Source: Cochliopodium minus (taxonomy: Eukaryota > Discosea > Himatismenida > Cochliopodiidae). Taken from it: 23,801 nt of DNA. Positions 9,209 through 19,960 of the stretch are shown here, piece by piece; positions within the stretch are counted from its first letter, which is position 1; each line of letters opens with the position of its first letter. Position numbers and translations under genes: made by a program. The notes beneath the pieces were generated by a model. It made no database searches and had not been told where the DNA came from. It worked only from the letters and a program-made list of their open reading frames with translations. The stretch spans positions 66,929 through 90,729 of the forward strand of contig JAMYWO010000085.1 in NCBI GenBank assembly GCA_024220525.1, read 5' to 3'.

Positions 9209-10197
9209 CTAAAATAATAAAAAAAAAAAATAAAAAATAAAACATAAAAAACTGAAATAATAAAAAAAAAAATATTAAAAAATCTAATAGAAAATTAAAA
9301 ATAATAATAAAAAATAATTTGATAAAAAAAATTAATAAAATAAAAAATATAATAAAATTAAAACATAAAATAAATTACAAAATAAAATAATAAAACGAAA
9401 AAAAAATAAAAAACAAAAATAAAAAAATAAAAAATAAAAATACCTTATTACAGGTTTTGCAGATTCTTTGGAGAAATTTTTGGAATGGGAATTAGAGTTG
9501 TAAATTTTCATTTTTTCAACATCAATCAATTTGATGCTTGAATCGTCACTTCCTGTCGCACATAAATTTCCATCAAAATTGAATCTTACCGTTCTTATGG
9601 CATCTTTATGTGTTGTGATGAATCTTGTATCGAATTCCAAATCTTCTGGTTTTATTTTCGGAGAAATGTTCCCTATTATGTTATTGTTTCCATCATAATT
9701 TGTGCTTGGAAGGATTGCTAACTTTTCATTGTTTTCCATAGCTGATAGTTTTGGATATAACAGATTTTCGAGGGTATTTGTAGTATCACTATTCAAAAAA
9801 AAAAAAAAGTACAACTTGTTATTTTCTTTTGTTTGATTCATTCTAATTGAAAATTTTTTTGGTGAATTCAATGTGATCCATATAATTTGGATCAATTTTT
9901 ATATCTGAACATAAGATTGTATATAATTGATCAATGAGATCCAAATAATCATATTATCATTTGTATATGTTGATTAATATTAATCCAAATTTTCATTTCC
10001 TTATTTTTGATTTGTTTGAATTGTTTTTACCTTTCACATGGTGTCATAGTGATTGAAGATACCAATTCTGCAGCTTCTTTGTATCCATCTTTGTGTAATT
10101 GCCTAATATTTGAAATAATTAATACAACAAATCATTATTGTGTTGATACATATTACCCCACAATCAATTGGTAAAGTTTTCTCTTTTTGTTGTTCAT
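7213..10197 (-). CDS. CSTF1: Cleavage stimulation factor subunit 1 (CstF-50), WD40 protein
   Basis: CSTF1 is the 50-kDa subunit of CstF, which binds downstream U/GU-rich elements and stimulates cleavage before polyadenylation. Eight exons join in frame: complement(7213..7410, 7683..7889, 8239..8252, 8358..8544, 8987..9143, 9444..9788, 10031..10102, 10157..10197), 406 aa against 431 in human. The first two exons give the short N-terminal dimerisation helices (KLYQLIVGQLHKDGYKEAAEL, residues 7-27). WD40 blades follow: FITTHKDAIRTVRFNFDG...SIKLIDVEKM, then PVIRTFYDHTKAISDIAFHP, RSIDFHGGGHFLLVGTSH, DGSIKVWDTVSCECV, SSGKDGSVYLFD, and a final HTNSVTSLA...SMDSRARFWVAK. The RARFW ending matches human CSTF1. 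The fifth intron in transcript order (8253-8357) precedes the 14-nt exon. Several introns are pure A/T repeats. Confidence 0.95.
7890..8238 (-). repeat. CSTF1 intron of AAAAT-type repeats (T-rich on the coding strand)
   Basis: 349 bases of A/T low complexity lie downstream of the microexon. On the plus strand, 7960-8160 is mostly AAAATA units, including an uninterrupted AAAAATA run near 8000-8045. No gene is seen. Confidence 0.8.
8239..8252 (-). other. 14-nt microexon of CSTF1
   Basis: ATGGATCAATAAAG sits between AG and GT on the minus strand. With one base from the preceding exon it encodes Asp-Gly-Ser-Ile-Lys, the start of the conserved DG-x-IK-x-WD blade motif that continues as VWD in the next exon (from 7889). 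Leaving it out would break the frame and the WD repeat. Confidence 0.9.
8545..8986 (-). repeat. CSTF1 intron of TTTTA-type repeats (A-rich on the coding strand)
   Basis: This is the longest intron in the window (442 bases). On the plus strand it is almost entirely TTTTA, TTTTTA and TTTATTT units, for example five TTTTA copies near 8590-8620. Phe/Tyr/Ile-only reading frames here are artefacts of the repeat. Confidence 0.85.
9144..9443 (-). repeat. CSTF1 intron of AAAAT-type repeats (T-rich on the coding strand)
   Basis: 300 bases, AAAATAAAA-rich on the plus strand. It is therefore complementary in sense to the 8545-8986 intron on the other side of the short exon 8987-9143. No gene is seen. 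Confidence 0.8.
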
Positions 10198-10250
10198 TTT
10201 TTTTTTAGAAAATTTATAAAAAAAAATTGTGAAAAAATAAAACAATAGAG
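10198..10250. promoter_or_regulatory. 53-bp bidirectional promoter between CSTF1 and PFDN4
   Basis: Only 53 bases separate the CSTF1 start codon (10197, minus) from the PFDN4 start codon (10251, plus). Both starts are well supported by conserved N-terminal residues. The interval is A/T only apart from a few G/C, with a T run beside CSTF1 and an A-rich run beside PFDN4. No TATA box can be told apart from the background. Either the two 5' UTRs are extremely short or they overlap. Confidence 0.75.
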
Positions 10251-10719
10251 ATGGATTCTGTAGAAGTTACAAAGGAAGATCAACAAAAAATTAATACATT
10301 TGGAAAATTGATCAATAAAAAGGCTTTATTAGAAATAGAATTGAATGAAAAAAATGAGTCATTGAGGGAAATAGAAGATGCATCAAGGTAAATCAATTAT
10401 AATTAATATTCAACACCAATTTCTAATTTCAAATCAAGTGATCTTGTATTGGTCGATTCATATAAGTAAAAAAAATTTTCTAAAATTCTATTAAACTTTG
10501 ATACTCATTATGATAACCATTTCTGTTAGATTGAGAATAGGCGAAACCTTTTTTTCTGTTGATGAAGAAACAGCAAATGAATATTTGGAAAAATATGATG
10601 ATAGAACAAGAAAAGAGATTTCAAAAATAAATGATGATTTGGAGTCTATCCAAAAAACATTGACAAAACTAAAATTGGAACTATATCAAAAATTTGGAGA
10701 TAATATAAACTTGGATTAA
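10251..10719 (+). CDS. PFDN4: Prefoldin subunit 4
   Basis: Prefoldin is a hexameric cytosolic chaperone that hands nascent actin and tubulin to CCT; subunit 4 is a beta-type subunit. Three exons, 10251..10387, 10439..10465 and 10530..10719, give 117 aa. The N-terminal helix has the family hallmark V-T-x-EDQQKIN-x-F (VTKEDQQKINTFGKL), followed by LEIELNEKNESLREIEDAS. The 27-nt middle exon gives DLVLVDSY, and the last exon gives K-L-RIGETFFSVDEETANEYLE for the beta-hairpins. The C-terminal helix has SIQKTLTKLKLELYQKFGDNINLD, ending in the typical KFG-x-NINL before TAA. Length is normal (human 134). It is head to head with CSTF1 and tail to tail with the Rax2-like gene 134 bp away. Confidence 0.96.
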
Positions 10720-10853
10720 ATAAATTATTAAAGTCAAAAGAAAAAACGTATTTTTGTTGAAAAGTTTTTTTAGATAGAAGAAAAGATTAAATTAGATAGA
10801 GATTGTGATTAAATGTTTAACAAATATTTATTATTTATAAAAAATTTCGTTTT
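10720..10853. other. 134-bp convergent gap PFDN4 / Rax2-like gene
   Basis: A/T-rich 3' UTR space between two facing stop codons. No gene or structured element was recognised. Confidence 0.5.
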
Positions 10854-13800
10854 TTAAAAGAAATAAGCAAAAAGAATAGTGAATAAAAACAATGCGGAAT
10901 AGACCAAAGAAGATGCAGAAGAGAAAGAGTTAGGGGTTTGAGAGAAACCACCATAAGTAACAACATCTTGGTTGTATTTTTGATCGAAAGTTTGTAAGTT
11001 AGCTCCGTTTGCATCATAAGATCCAGTAGTAGGAGCAACCAAAATACGTCTGGTTTGAGTAGCATTTCTTGCGATAAGAGTGTTAGATTTACCAGTGTAA
11101 GTTCCAACAGATGCAGTTTGTGCATTATACCAAGTATTTGAATCAAAGTAAGCAAGAACAGAACCATCAGTAACACCATAAATGATTCCATCAAATTCTC
11201 TCAAGTTCAAGAAATTTCCATTAGGTCTCAAACTAGAAGGATTAGGAACAAGATTGGTTGTTCCAGCAAAAGAGTAGATATTATTTGGACGATCACAAGC
11301 ACCTCTGCACTTTGCAAGAACAGGTTCCCAATGTTGTCCGTTTTCATACCATCTAGCAATACCCCCAGTGTTAATTTTTCCTCCAGCACTAGTGAAGGTA
11401 CCTCCAACAAAGAGTTGTCCGTTTCTGTAAGCCAAAGCAAGACCATTTCCACCAGTAAGTCCAATTCCAAGATTTCTCCAAGTTGCTTTGCTATCTGCTA
11501 CATCAATTACAGCAATGTGAGAAGTTGGAACTCTTCCTCTTTGAAGGCTTCCAGTATAAGAACCTCCAGTCAAACCACAAAACAAAAAGTCACCAGTAGC
11601 ATACAATTTGCTTCCTACGAACAACAAATCTCTGACAGTCAAATCACAACCACCATCTACTTGATTCCATCCTGCTCCAGATTCTCTAAATTTGATGCTT
11701 GCAATGTTCAAGAGAGATGAACCAGAGTTGTTTCTGTTGAATTGTCCAGCAGCATATAAAACATCTCCTCTTTCTTCAAAATCCCAAACGTTTCCTCCAA
11801 TTCTGTTGTTATAGATAAGATCTTGTCCATAAGCAGGAGCTCCATTGTAGTAAAAGAGACCTCCACCAACAGCAGAAACAGTGTCAGCAATAGAGTTGTA
11901 CCAAGCAACTCCTCCAATAGTTTGAGAACCAATAAAATCAAATTTTCCTCCAATGATGAGTGCATCTTTAGATTTAGTTTGGTGCAATACATTTACAGTA
12001 CCTTCAGTTCCAAAGATAGCTTGAGTACCAGCAGAAACAAATCTTTGTCTTCCCAAAACAGCGCTCCATCTATTTTTTTGATTGAGATTCTTTTCTCCTC
12101 CCCATGAGAAAATGCTTCCTGATACAAGACCATAGGTGGATAATAAAGCATTTTGAGGGTTGTGTACAAAGAATGCTACATCTTGAGCTGCATTCCAAGT
12201 AAATCCAAATGGAGACACAGTCAAAGCAGAAGTTGGGGTTGAATCAGAATCATAAGTGGTGGAAAGAAACCCTCCAAAAGCTTGAGACCATTGGTTGTTA
12301 ACAAAAGAAGCAGCTCCCTTCATAACTTCGGTATATCTTTGTCCAAATTTAGTGTTTACACTTGGGACAATGTAACGGTAAGAATCAAAGTTACCCCAAA
12401 CAAAAACGGTTCCTTGAGTTTTGGAGATTTGATTGATATTAGCACCCATATATTCAGGTGCATTTGTAAGAGTGGAAAGTCCAAATCTTTCAGAGAGGGT
12501 GTTGAGGGTAGATCCAACAATTTGAAATACACGGGTTTGCATTTGTCCTGCACTGTTATCAACAGAAACATTTCTTTCAGCAACTCTCCATCCTCCAGCA
12601 ACATAGATAGAGTTTGCAGATTCAACATAAATAGCAGTCAAACCAGTTGCATCCAAACCAGGAAAGATTTGAGCTCCGTTAACAGAGTTTACAACAGGTC
12701 CAAGAGGTTGGAAGTTTGCAAGAGGCAAAGGTTGAGGGTTAGATACTGCTCTCCAATTAGTACCAGCATCATTAGATACAGCAATGTGTAAGTATTGTCT
12801 AGTTGCATCAGCATCATTGGTGTTATCGAATTTTCCAACAACATAAATGTTACCGTTGCTATCAATATCGAAATCTGCGATAGCACCCAACAAGTTACGT
12901 GCTCCACTAGAAGCGGTGATTTGAGTCCATGAAGCAGAATTTGGTTGAAAAGACCATAAGTTATTGGTATCTTGCAAGATAAAAGTTTGAACATTGTTAA
13001 AATTGAATACTCTCAATTTGTTTTTTCCGGCAGTCAAACCAGGTTGATTAGATCTTGGGCACAAAGAACTGCAAGCTCCATTGATGAATTGATTGTATCC
13101 ATTACCAACAGTGGAGATGGAAAAAAAGTTTCCATTGGTCCATGTTAATTTAGCAAAACCAGCAAGATTTCCTCTTACAAGTCCAACTTGATTGAAGTTA
13201 CCCAAAATATAAACATCATTTCCACTTGCAACTGCTGCAAAAACGGTACCAGCAGAGGAAGAAACTTCATATCTAGGAGTAGTTGCTGCAGAGTTTTGAT
13301 TATAATTGAAAACTCCAACTCCTTCAGGTGCAGACCAGACTTTTCCGTCCCAAAATGCAAGACCTGCTGCATTTCCGTTTCCTCCATTAATAGATGTGAA
13401 ACTACCGTAAGCCAAGAGACCTCCTCCAACTGATACGATCCCATTTAATTGAGAGTTTGGAATTCCGTGAGGAAGAACTACATTCCATCCATTTGATGTG
13501 ATCTGCAATCAAAAATAATTAAATTTTTAATTTTAAAAATAAAGTTGAGAATCTTATAAGAATGAATATTTATGGTCTTTGATTTAATATTTTTTTTTTT
13601 TTTTGAAAGGTATCATTTTAATTGTCCAAAATAATAACATTCCTCTGTTAAAAAATTCGTTTTTTTTTTAAATTGAAATATATATATTTTTTAGGAAATC
13701 CATTATTGTAAATCTGTAGATTTTTTTAGAAAATGATACGTTAAATGCAGCAAATCCGTTGATTTCTTGTTGGTCACCTCTAGATGCACTGCTACCTGCC

Positions 13801-13874
13801 CAGTAATTAGTAGGTCTATCAATTGCAAAGATTGCAGATACAAATAAAATGAATACTATCAATGCTTTGAACAT
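10854..13874 (-). CDS. Secreted, probably GPI-anchored Rax2-like beta-propeller protein
   Basis: Two exons, complement(10854..13502, 13740..13874), give 927 aa. Residues 1-17 (MFKALIVFILFVSAIFA) are a classic signal peptide. The last about 17 residues are hydrophobic (LVYSALFLFTILFAYFF) after a small, Ser-rich stretch (NSFSSASS), the layout of a GPI-anchor signal; a single C-terminal membrane helix is the alternative. The body holds about nine imperfect repeats of the type [IV]Y-x-x-G-x-F...G-x-A-x-W-x-G-x-x-W, for example DVYILGNFNQVG, DALIIGGKFDFIG, DVLYAAGQFNRN, KLYATGDFLFCG and QLFVGGTFTSAGG. This is the pattern of fungal Rax2 cortical markers and related surface propellers. Two blades carry short Cys motifs (CSSLCPR, CRGACDR). 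Its base composition is richer in G/C than its neighbours. Role at the cell surface is inference; no catalytic residues were recognised. Confidence 0.8.
13503..13739 (-). other. Intron separating the signal-peptide exon of the Rax2-like gene
   Basis: GT at 13739-13738 and AG at 13504-13503 are in phase 0, joining GFAAFN to ITSNGWNVV. The secretion signal is thus on its own 45-codon exon. Confidence 0.85.
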
Positions 13875-14604
13875 TTTATCTATGCAAGAAGAAAGATTTT
13901 ATTTTATTTTTTTTTTTTATATGATAATTTTTTTTTTTTTCTTAATCAATGAGAGGTCATTTTAATTTTTTCTGTACACAATAAAAAAAATAAGAAAAAT
14001 GAGAAACTGCTATTTAAAAAAAAAAAACAAAGTAAACTCCATGATTTGTTTACAAATCTTTAAAAAAAAATGGGTGGAAAGGGAGAAATTTGTACTAAAA
14101 AACAAAAAAATTATATAAAATTTGGTATTTGTTGTCAAAAAAGATACATAATTATTTGGAGAGATTGACAACCATTCCAAATTGAGAAAAATTTAATTAA
14201 TTAATAATATATATTTTAAAAATAATAAATTTAAATCTTTTTTTTTTTTTTGTGAATAAAAGCAAATTTAAAATTTTTCAATTCCAAAAAAAGATTCAAA
14301 ATATTTTGTTTTTAAGAAAAGAGAAATGTATTGAGTTTAAAGAATAGGAGATCTCCTTTTATGTAATAATAAATAATTTAAATCATTTAGCACTAAATTT
14401 TGATTTTTTTTCTTTATTTGAAAATAAAAAAAAAAAAATCAAAAATCAATCAAAGGCTTGGAGAATAAAAACAAAAATTTTGAATAAAATTACATGTATT
14501 ATTTGTTTGAGAATTTAGAATAAGGATAAGAGGTCAAAATAAAAAAAAAAAATTTGAGGGAATAAAAAAAGTTAACCGAATTAAATAATTTTTTTTTTTT
14601 TGCT
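13875..14604. other. 730-bp intergenic region upstream of the Rax2-like gene
   Basis: It lies between the 5' end of the Rax2-like gene and the 3' end of the pyrophosphorylase gene, both on the minus strand. It is A/T-rich with homopolymer runs. I see no ORF, tRNA or conserved RNA. It presumably holds the promoter of the Rax2-like gene and the 3' UTR of the pyrophosphorylase. Confidence 0.6.
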
Positions 14605-17600
14605 TTAATGTTCAACAATGTTCAGCTCACCTCCAACAACATTATTTTCAAGAATAGCACCATCAGGAATATGAATTTCACCACCATGTGTGGCAACAAT
14701 GATAACAGTTCCTAAAAATGTTCAAAAAAAAATAAATTGGTTTTTTGAAATGATAAAAGGAACAAAAAAAACTATATAAATTTTAAAGAAAGATGAAAAA
14801 TATTTGAAACTTTAAATTGGAAATTTTTAAAAGAGAAAATTAGAAATTTTTTTAAAAAAAAAAACATAAATTAAAATTGAATTTTTTTAGAAGAGAAAAA
14901 TTGTAAAAAAATTTTAAAATTAAATGACAAACCTTTCAAAGTGACGTTTTTTCCAAAGCGAACAGAACCAGAAACAGTCAAATGGTCAAGATGAAGGATG
15001 TTAGGGAGAAAGGGGATATTTTTTTTGTAGCCGCTGATGAGACGAAACTCTTGATCCCACTTAATGGTGGGGATGTTGGGTAGTTTTCTTTGAGGGTTCA
15101 TCACCATGTTCCCCTCTTTCCACAAGAAAATGTTAGATTGTGCTATCATCAAATCTGATGTTGTCTTTTTGTAAAAAAAAAAAATTATTTTGGAAAAAAA
15201 TTTTAATAAAAAAAATAATGAAAATGATTATTATTTTAAATTATTTGAATTTTAGTTTCTAATTTTGAGATAAGTGTTTTTTTTTTTTTTTACTTTGACA
15301 ACTCTGTATCTTGATCTATCCACTCTAAGTAACTTTGATTTGGGGAAATTTTGGATTGCAGAACCTAATTTTAATTAAAATATGAATGTTTTTTATTTAA
15401 ATGTTTTTTATTTAAATATTTTTACTTAATTCAAATATTTTTAATGAGTAATTATAAAAAAATAATTTTTTATTTTTACAATGAATATTTCAAATTAATT
15501 TTTTTATTAAAAATTTTTTTACCAGCTGGAATTTCAAGTTGGAGATAGTTAAGTTCATCATCAGAGAATTGAGAATTGAGATTGATGGTGCTTTGCTCCA
15601 AATTGGAGGAAGGAGCATGCACAGTACGAGCGTTTATGATGACATCCATTTTCAATTTTTTCTCACTGTTTTTGTCGAAGAAATTTTTCAAGTGATTCAA
15701 ATTTACCTATAAAATGAAAAAAAATATTTAAATAAGTAAAAAAAATAAAAAATTATTTGAAAAAAAAAAATAAACTGAAAAAATAAAATTAAAAATAATT
15801 TTTTTCAAAAAAAAAAAAAATCAAATTTTATTTACCCAAATGTTATTGGTGTTCCAGAAATCAAATTTGCCTGGGTCCAATTTGTCCAATTTAGATTTAG
15901 GAACCTTTAAAAATTTTTGAAAAAAAAATAAGTGAAAAAAGTTAACCAAACTAAAACTAAAACAGTGAAATAGCAAAATATTATTTTAAAAAATTTTTAA
16001 AAGAAAACAAAAACTAAAAAAACTATAAATATGAAATAATGAAATAGTATTATTATAAAATTTTTTTTTAAAAAATAAAATGAAATAAAATAAAATAAAA
16101 AAATAAAAAATAAATGAAAAATATAAATGAAAAAGTCAAATTTTAAAATTAAAAAATATTGAACCTGAGATAACTCTACTAAACGGAGGTCTTTAGTTAC
16201 GTGGTCTTGCAAAATGATACCTCCACGAATATCAGTGGTTTTACGATCAGTGATTTCCAGTGTGAAGGGGATTTCATTGTCCATCACGTTGTAAAGGATC
16301 TTCAAATCAAGTACTGCACCTGGGTTGTCCATGTTCGAAATAAAAATGATATCCCTTTTATAAAATAAAAATTAATTCAAAATGAAGAAAAAATTTTGGA
16401 AATATTTGAATTAATAAATAAAAAATTTTTTTTTACCTTTTTTCTTCTAATAATTTTTGTGCAATTCCTTCCTTGAATAAGGATTGATAAATGTCACCTA
16501 ACAAAAAAGATTTGTTCAAAAAAAAAAATTTTAAAATTATAAAAATAAAAAAATGAAAAAATGAAAAAATAATTCAGACAAAAAAAATCTGAAAATAAAA
16601 AATAATTGAAATAAAAATAATAAGTTGAAATCTTAAAAAATTTGAAATTATAAAAATAAAATAATGAAAAAAATAATTAGAAAATAAAAAAATAATTCAA
16701 ATTAAAAATAATAAGTTGAAATTTTAAAAAATTATGTTTTAAATATTTTGTTTCCGAAAATACCATGTCCAGGAGGGTACCAACAATCCCTGTCAGACTG
16801 AGAAACAGCAACAGGAGCAAGTGTTTGAGGGTCCAAACGAGGAAACTTGCGTTGATTGAAACAAACTATCTTCACACCTCTTTGTGAGTATCTGTTGAGA
16901 GAGTTCTCTGTCATCTTGGAGGTGTTGAAGCTGTTCATCAAAATGAGGGGGACATCTGTTTCGTATTTTTTATTGAGGTTTGCGATTTGATCCACTGTTA
17001 TGTCCAAAAATGTTTTTCCTTGCATCAATTCTAATTCTGATTTTGGTCCATTCAATCCCTTTTAAAAAAAAAATATAAATATATTCAAATGAACCGTCAA
17101 AAAATGTATAATTATATATTCTTTTCTATACTGATATATTTAATTTTACCATGGTGATTCCTAATCCACCGTTCAATTTCACAACTGCGACTCTATTCAA
17201 TAAGGTTTTCTTCAAATCTATCATGTTTGGTTCTTCTTTCAAATCATTAAAGTTCAAAATGTATTGATCAGGAACTGAGAGGATTAAAAAAAAAAAATAT
17301 GAATCAAATTTTGGAGAGATAAAATTTTTGAAAGATATTACCTGTATCAATATTGTCCCAATTCATTGTTGTTTTATGTTTTGATTTTTGTGATATCAAT
17401 TGAGGATAAAAATCCTATATATTTTGGTAAGAAAAGAAAAAGGGTGAGTATATGAATTATATTTGAAATTTCATTTACTTTAAGAAAGCTTTTGGCATCA
17501 TTCTCTTCCATACCAATATTGGTGAGTGATTTGATATCAATTTCATAGCTATAATTTGATTCAAAACTAATATCCTCGAATACTTGGGTCATATTCAACC

Positions 17601-17721
17601 ATTGTCTGTCAACCTTTTTTATTTCTATTTTGGGTTCAGTATTTTTAGATTCAGTAGTTTTTGGTAAAGTGACTTTTGGTTCTGTGCTTTTGGGCACAGT
17701 ATTCTTATTTTCCTCTTTCAT
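14605..17721 (-). CDS. UGP2: UTP-glucose-1-phosphate uridylyltransferase (UDP-glucose pyrophosphorylase)
   Basis: The enzyme converts UTP and glucose 1-phosphate to UDP-glucose and pyrophosphate in the cytosol, feeding glycogen, trehalose, cellulose and glycosylation. Eleven exons join in frame: complement(14605..14711, 14933..15164, 15294..15364, 15523..15706, 15836..15904, 16165..16354, 16437..16497, 16764..17058, 17150..17274, 17342..17414, 17479..17721), 549 aa. Landmarks: [19 protein letters not shown] (nucleotide-binding loop; animals have GTSMGCKGPKS), [40 protein letters not shown], then [20 protein letters not shown] and the C-terminal left-handed beta-helix ending [14 protein letters not shown]. 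It is about 40 residues longer than usual because of a Lys/Thr/Pro-rich N-terminus. It is divergent from the GatA gene across 178 bp. Confidence 0.96.
17633..17712 (-). repeat. Imperfect coding repeat in the pyrophosphorylase N-terminus
   Basis: Units related to K-[ST]-TE-[PS]-K (KSTEPK, KTTESK, KNTEPK) are repeated in the first about 30 residues, ahead of the conserved enzyme domain. It is probably a disordered tail. Confidence 0.7.
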
Positions 17722-17899
17722 TTTTTTTTTTTAATATTTTTGGAATATCTTTTTTCAATATCAAAACTAACCAAAATATATATTCTAAATTTGATCATTG
17801 AAGATACAGATTCAAAAAAGAAAGATTTGATTTAATTTTTTTGTTTTATTTTCATAAATAAAAATAAAAATTGATCACAAATCCTTTGATCACAAAGCA
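17722..17899. promoter_or_regulatory. 178-bp divergent promoter region (pyrophosphorylase / GatA)
   Basis: It lies between two opposed start codons and is A/T-rich. No core element can be told from background. A TGATCACAAA-type sequence occurs twice (around 17873-17882 and 17888-17897) just upstream of the GatA ATG. Confidence 0.55.
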
Positions 17900-19797
17900 A
17901 TGAAGAAAGTAATCACAAAAATGAAGTTCTTTGAGAACAGATATTTTTCATCAACCACAAAAAAATTCAAATTAATAGAAACAATGGAGATATCTGAGGT
18001 TCACAAAATACTTTATTTCGAATATTTTTTTCAAAAAGATTTTCTTCTAATATCCACAAATAAATCAGATAAAGAAAGAATTGGATGATGGAAGGATAAC
18101 AAGTGTAGAATTAACAAAAAAATGCTTTGATAAGATAAAAGAGAATAAAAATTTGAATGCGTTCATTTCAATCTTTGAAAATGAAGCATTGGACAAAGCA
18201 CACAAATCAGATATCAAAAGATATAAAAAACAAGAATTGGGAAAATTGGAAGGAATACCAATAGCATTAAAAGATGTTTTCCTCACAGAGAAATTAAAAA
18301 CGACAGCAGGATCAAAAATGTTGGAATCATTCATTCCTCCTTATTCTTCTAATGTGAGTGATAAATTAGATAAGGAAGGATATGTTTTGTTGGGAAAAAC
18401 AAATCTTGATGAATTTTGTATGGGATCAACAAATAAACATTCATCATATGGAGTTTCAATCTCTCCATGGAGCAATTTTTGGGCAGGTAAAAAAAAAATT
18501 TTTGTTTTCTACCTTATCTTCATTTGAAATAAAGGTGCTCCTAAAAAGATTACTCCAGGAGGATCATCAGGTGGATCTGCTGTTGCAGTTTCTTCAGGCA
18601 TGTGTTTTGGTGCATTTGGAACAGATACTGGAGGAAGTATTAGACAACCTGCTTCTTATTGTGGTATTGTTGGATTAAAACCAAGTTATGGAAGAATATC
18701 AAGATGGGGATTAATTTCATTTGCTTCATCACTTGATACACCTTCAATCATGGGTAAAAAAAGAAATTTGCGCCAAATTTTTTAATTTTTCGAAAATTAT
18801 TTCAAAAAAAACCATGCAGGTAAGACAGTAGAAGATGTATCTCTCATACTTGAATGTACTGCAGGATTAGATAAAAGAGATGCAACATCATTTGATTATA
18901 AAGTGGATGATTATTATTCAAAGATTAAGAATATTGAAAACGCAGAAGGATTGACGATTGGTATTCCTGAAGAATATAATGTATCTGAACTTTCAAAAGA
19001 ACATAGAGATTTATGGAGACAATCTGTCGAGAAAATGGAGAGAGCAGGAGCTAAAATCAAACAAATTTCACTCCCACATACCAAATATGCTCTTCCTACT
19101 TACTATATCCTTTCGAGTGCAGAAGCATCAAGTATTTTCATTTATTCAATTTTTATCCTTCAATTTTGAATCTTTTTATCAAAGGTAATCTCAGCAGATA
19201 TGATGGGATCAGATATGGTGGTGTTGAAATTGATGATAAATCCTTTGAAAATATCCAAATTGATGAATTTTTGAAATTGAACAGAGATAGAGGCTTTGGA
19301 ATGGAAGTGAAAAGAAGATTATTGATTGGAACATTTGTTCTATCGAGAAGTTCTTTCGATAGCTTTTATCTACAAGCTTTGAAAGTTAGGAGACTGATCA
19401 AAAATGATTATGATTATGTTTTCAATAAGGAATCTGGAGATGCAGTGGATGTAACCTCAATCATTTTCTTCTTTTTTTTTTTTTTAAATAAATTTTATTC
19501 CAATCCCAGGTCATTATAACACCAACTGCACCAAGTTCATCTTTTCCTATCGATCAAAAAATGGATCCTATTGATGAATATTTAAATGATGTTATGACCA
19601 TTCCCTCGAATTTGGCTGGTTTACCAGCAATAAGTGTTCCTTTTGATCTTGATCAACATAAACTCCCTTTTGGTATTCAAATAATAGGATCATACATGGG
19701 TGAAACAAAATTATTGCAATCTGCCAAAGTATTACAAATGAATTCCAATTTTTACCAAAAGAGGTTTTTAGATAAGGTTATCTCTACCAAAATCTAA
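17900..19797 (+). CDS. QRSL1: Glutamyl-tRNA(Gln) amidotransferase subunit A, mitochondrial (GatA/QRSL1)
   Basis: GatA is the amidase-signature subunit of the GatCAB transamidase. It frees ammonia from glutamine so that Glu-tRNA(Gln) becomes Gln-tRNA(Gln) in mitochondria. Six exons, 17900..17998, 18069..18486, 18535..18753, 18820..19131, 19185..19450 and 19510..19797, give 533 aa. Residues 1-28 are basic and Ser/Thr-rich, like a mitochondrial presequence. The mature part starts [19 protein letters not shown]. The catalytic set is visible: Lys101 in PIALKDVF, the cis-Ser in [10 protein letters not shown] (about 183) and the nucleophile Ser207 in [49 protein letters not shown] and PTAPSSSFP also match the family. 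ATG 17900 is chosen because it supplies the presequence; ATG 17984 would remove it. GatB and GatC are not here. Confidence 0.96.
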
Positions 19798-19960
19798 TCA
19801 AAAAAAATAAAAAACAGTTATTTATAAATTTTTTTGTCAGTTAATTATTTGTATTTTTGCGCTTCTTTTACCGCTCAATATCATTAAAATATAATAAAAA
19901 AAATCTATATAATTAATTCAAAAAAATAAAAAAAAAAAGTAAAAGAAAAACCAAGGAAAA
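19798..19960 (+). promoter_or_regulatory. Promoter region of the H2A gene
   Basis: 163 bases lie between the GatA stop and the H2A start on the same strand. They should hold the GatA 3' end and the H2A promoter. A TATATAATT sequence occurs near 19906-19914, about 50 bases before the ATG, but the background is so A/T-rich that this is weak. Confidence 0.4.

Noticed and set aside
11331-13433. Several open frames on the plus strand and in other minus frames across the Rax2-like gene
   Set aside because: They lie wholly inside the conserved 2.65-kb exon, have no recognisable motifs, and are expected shadows of its richer codon use.
13875-14604. Search for a tRNA, snRNA or small gene in the largest intergenic region
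   Set aside because: No G/C-bearing cloverleaf, box motif or protein-like frame was seen; it reads as A/T spacer.
17999-18068. Coding continuation of the first GatA exon (…[11 protein letters not shown]…)
   Set aside because: Splicing GAG|GTTCAC to CAG|ATAAAG gives [19 protein letters not shown], the family's usual start; the unspliced frame ends soon after and lacks similarity.
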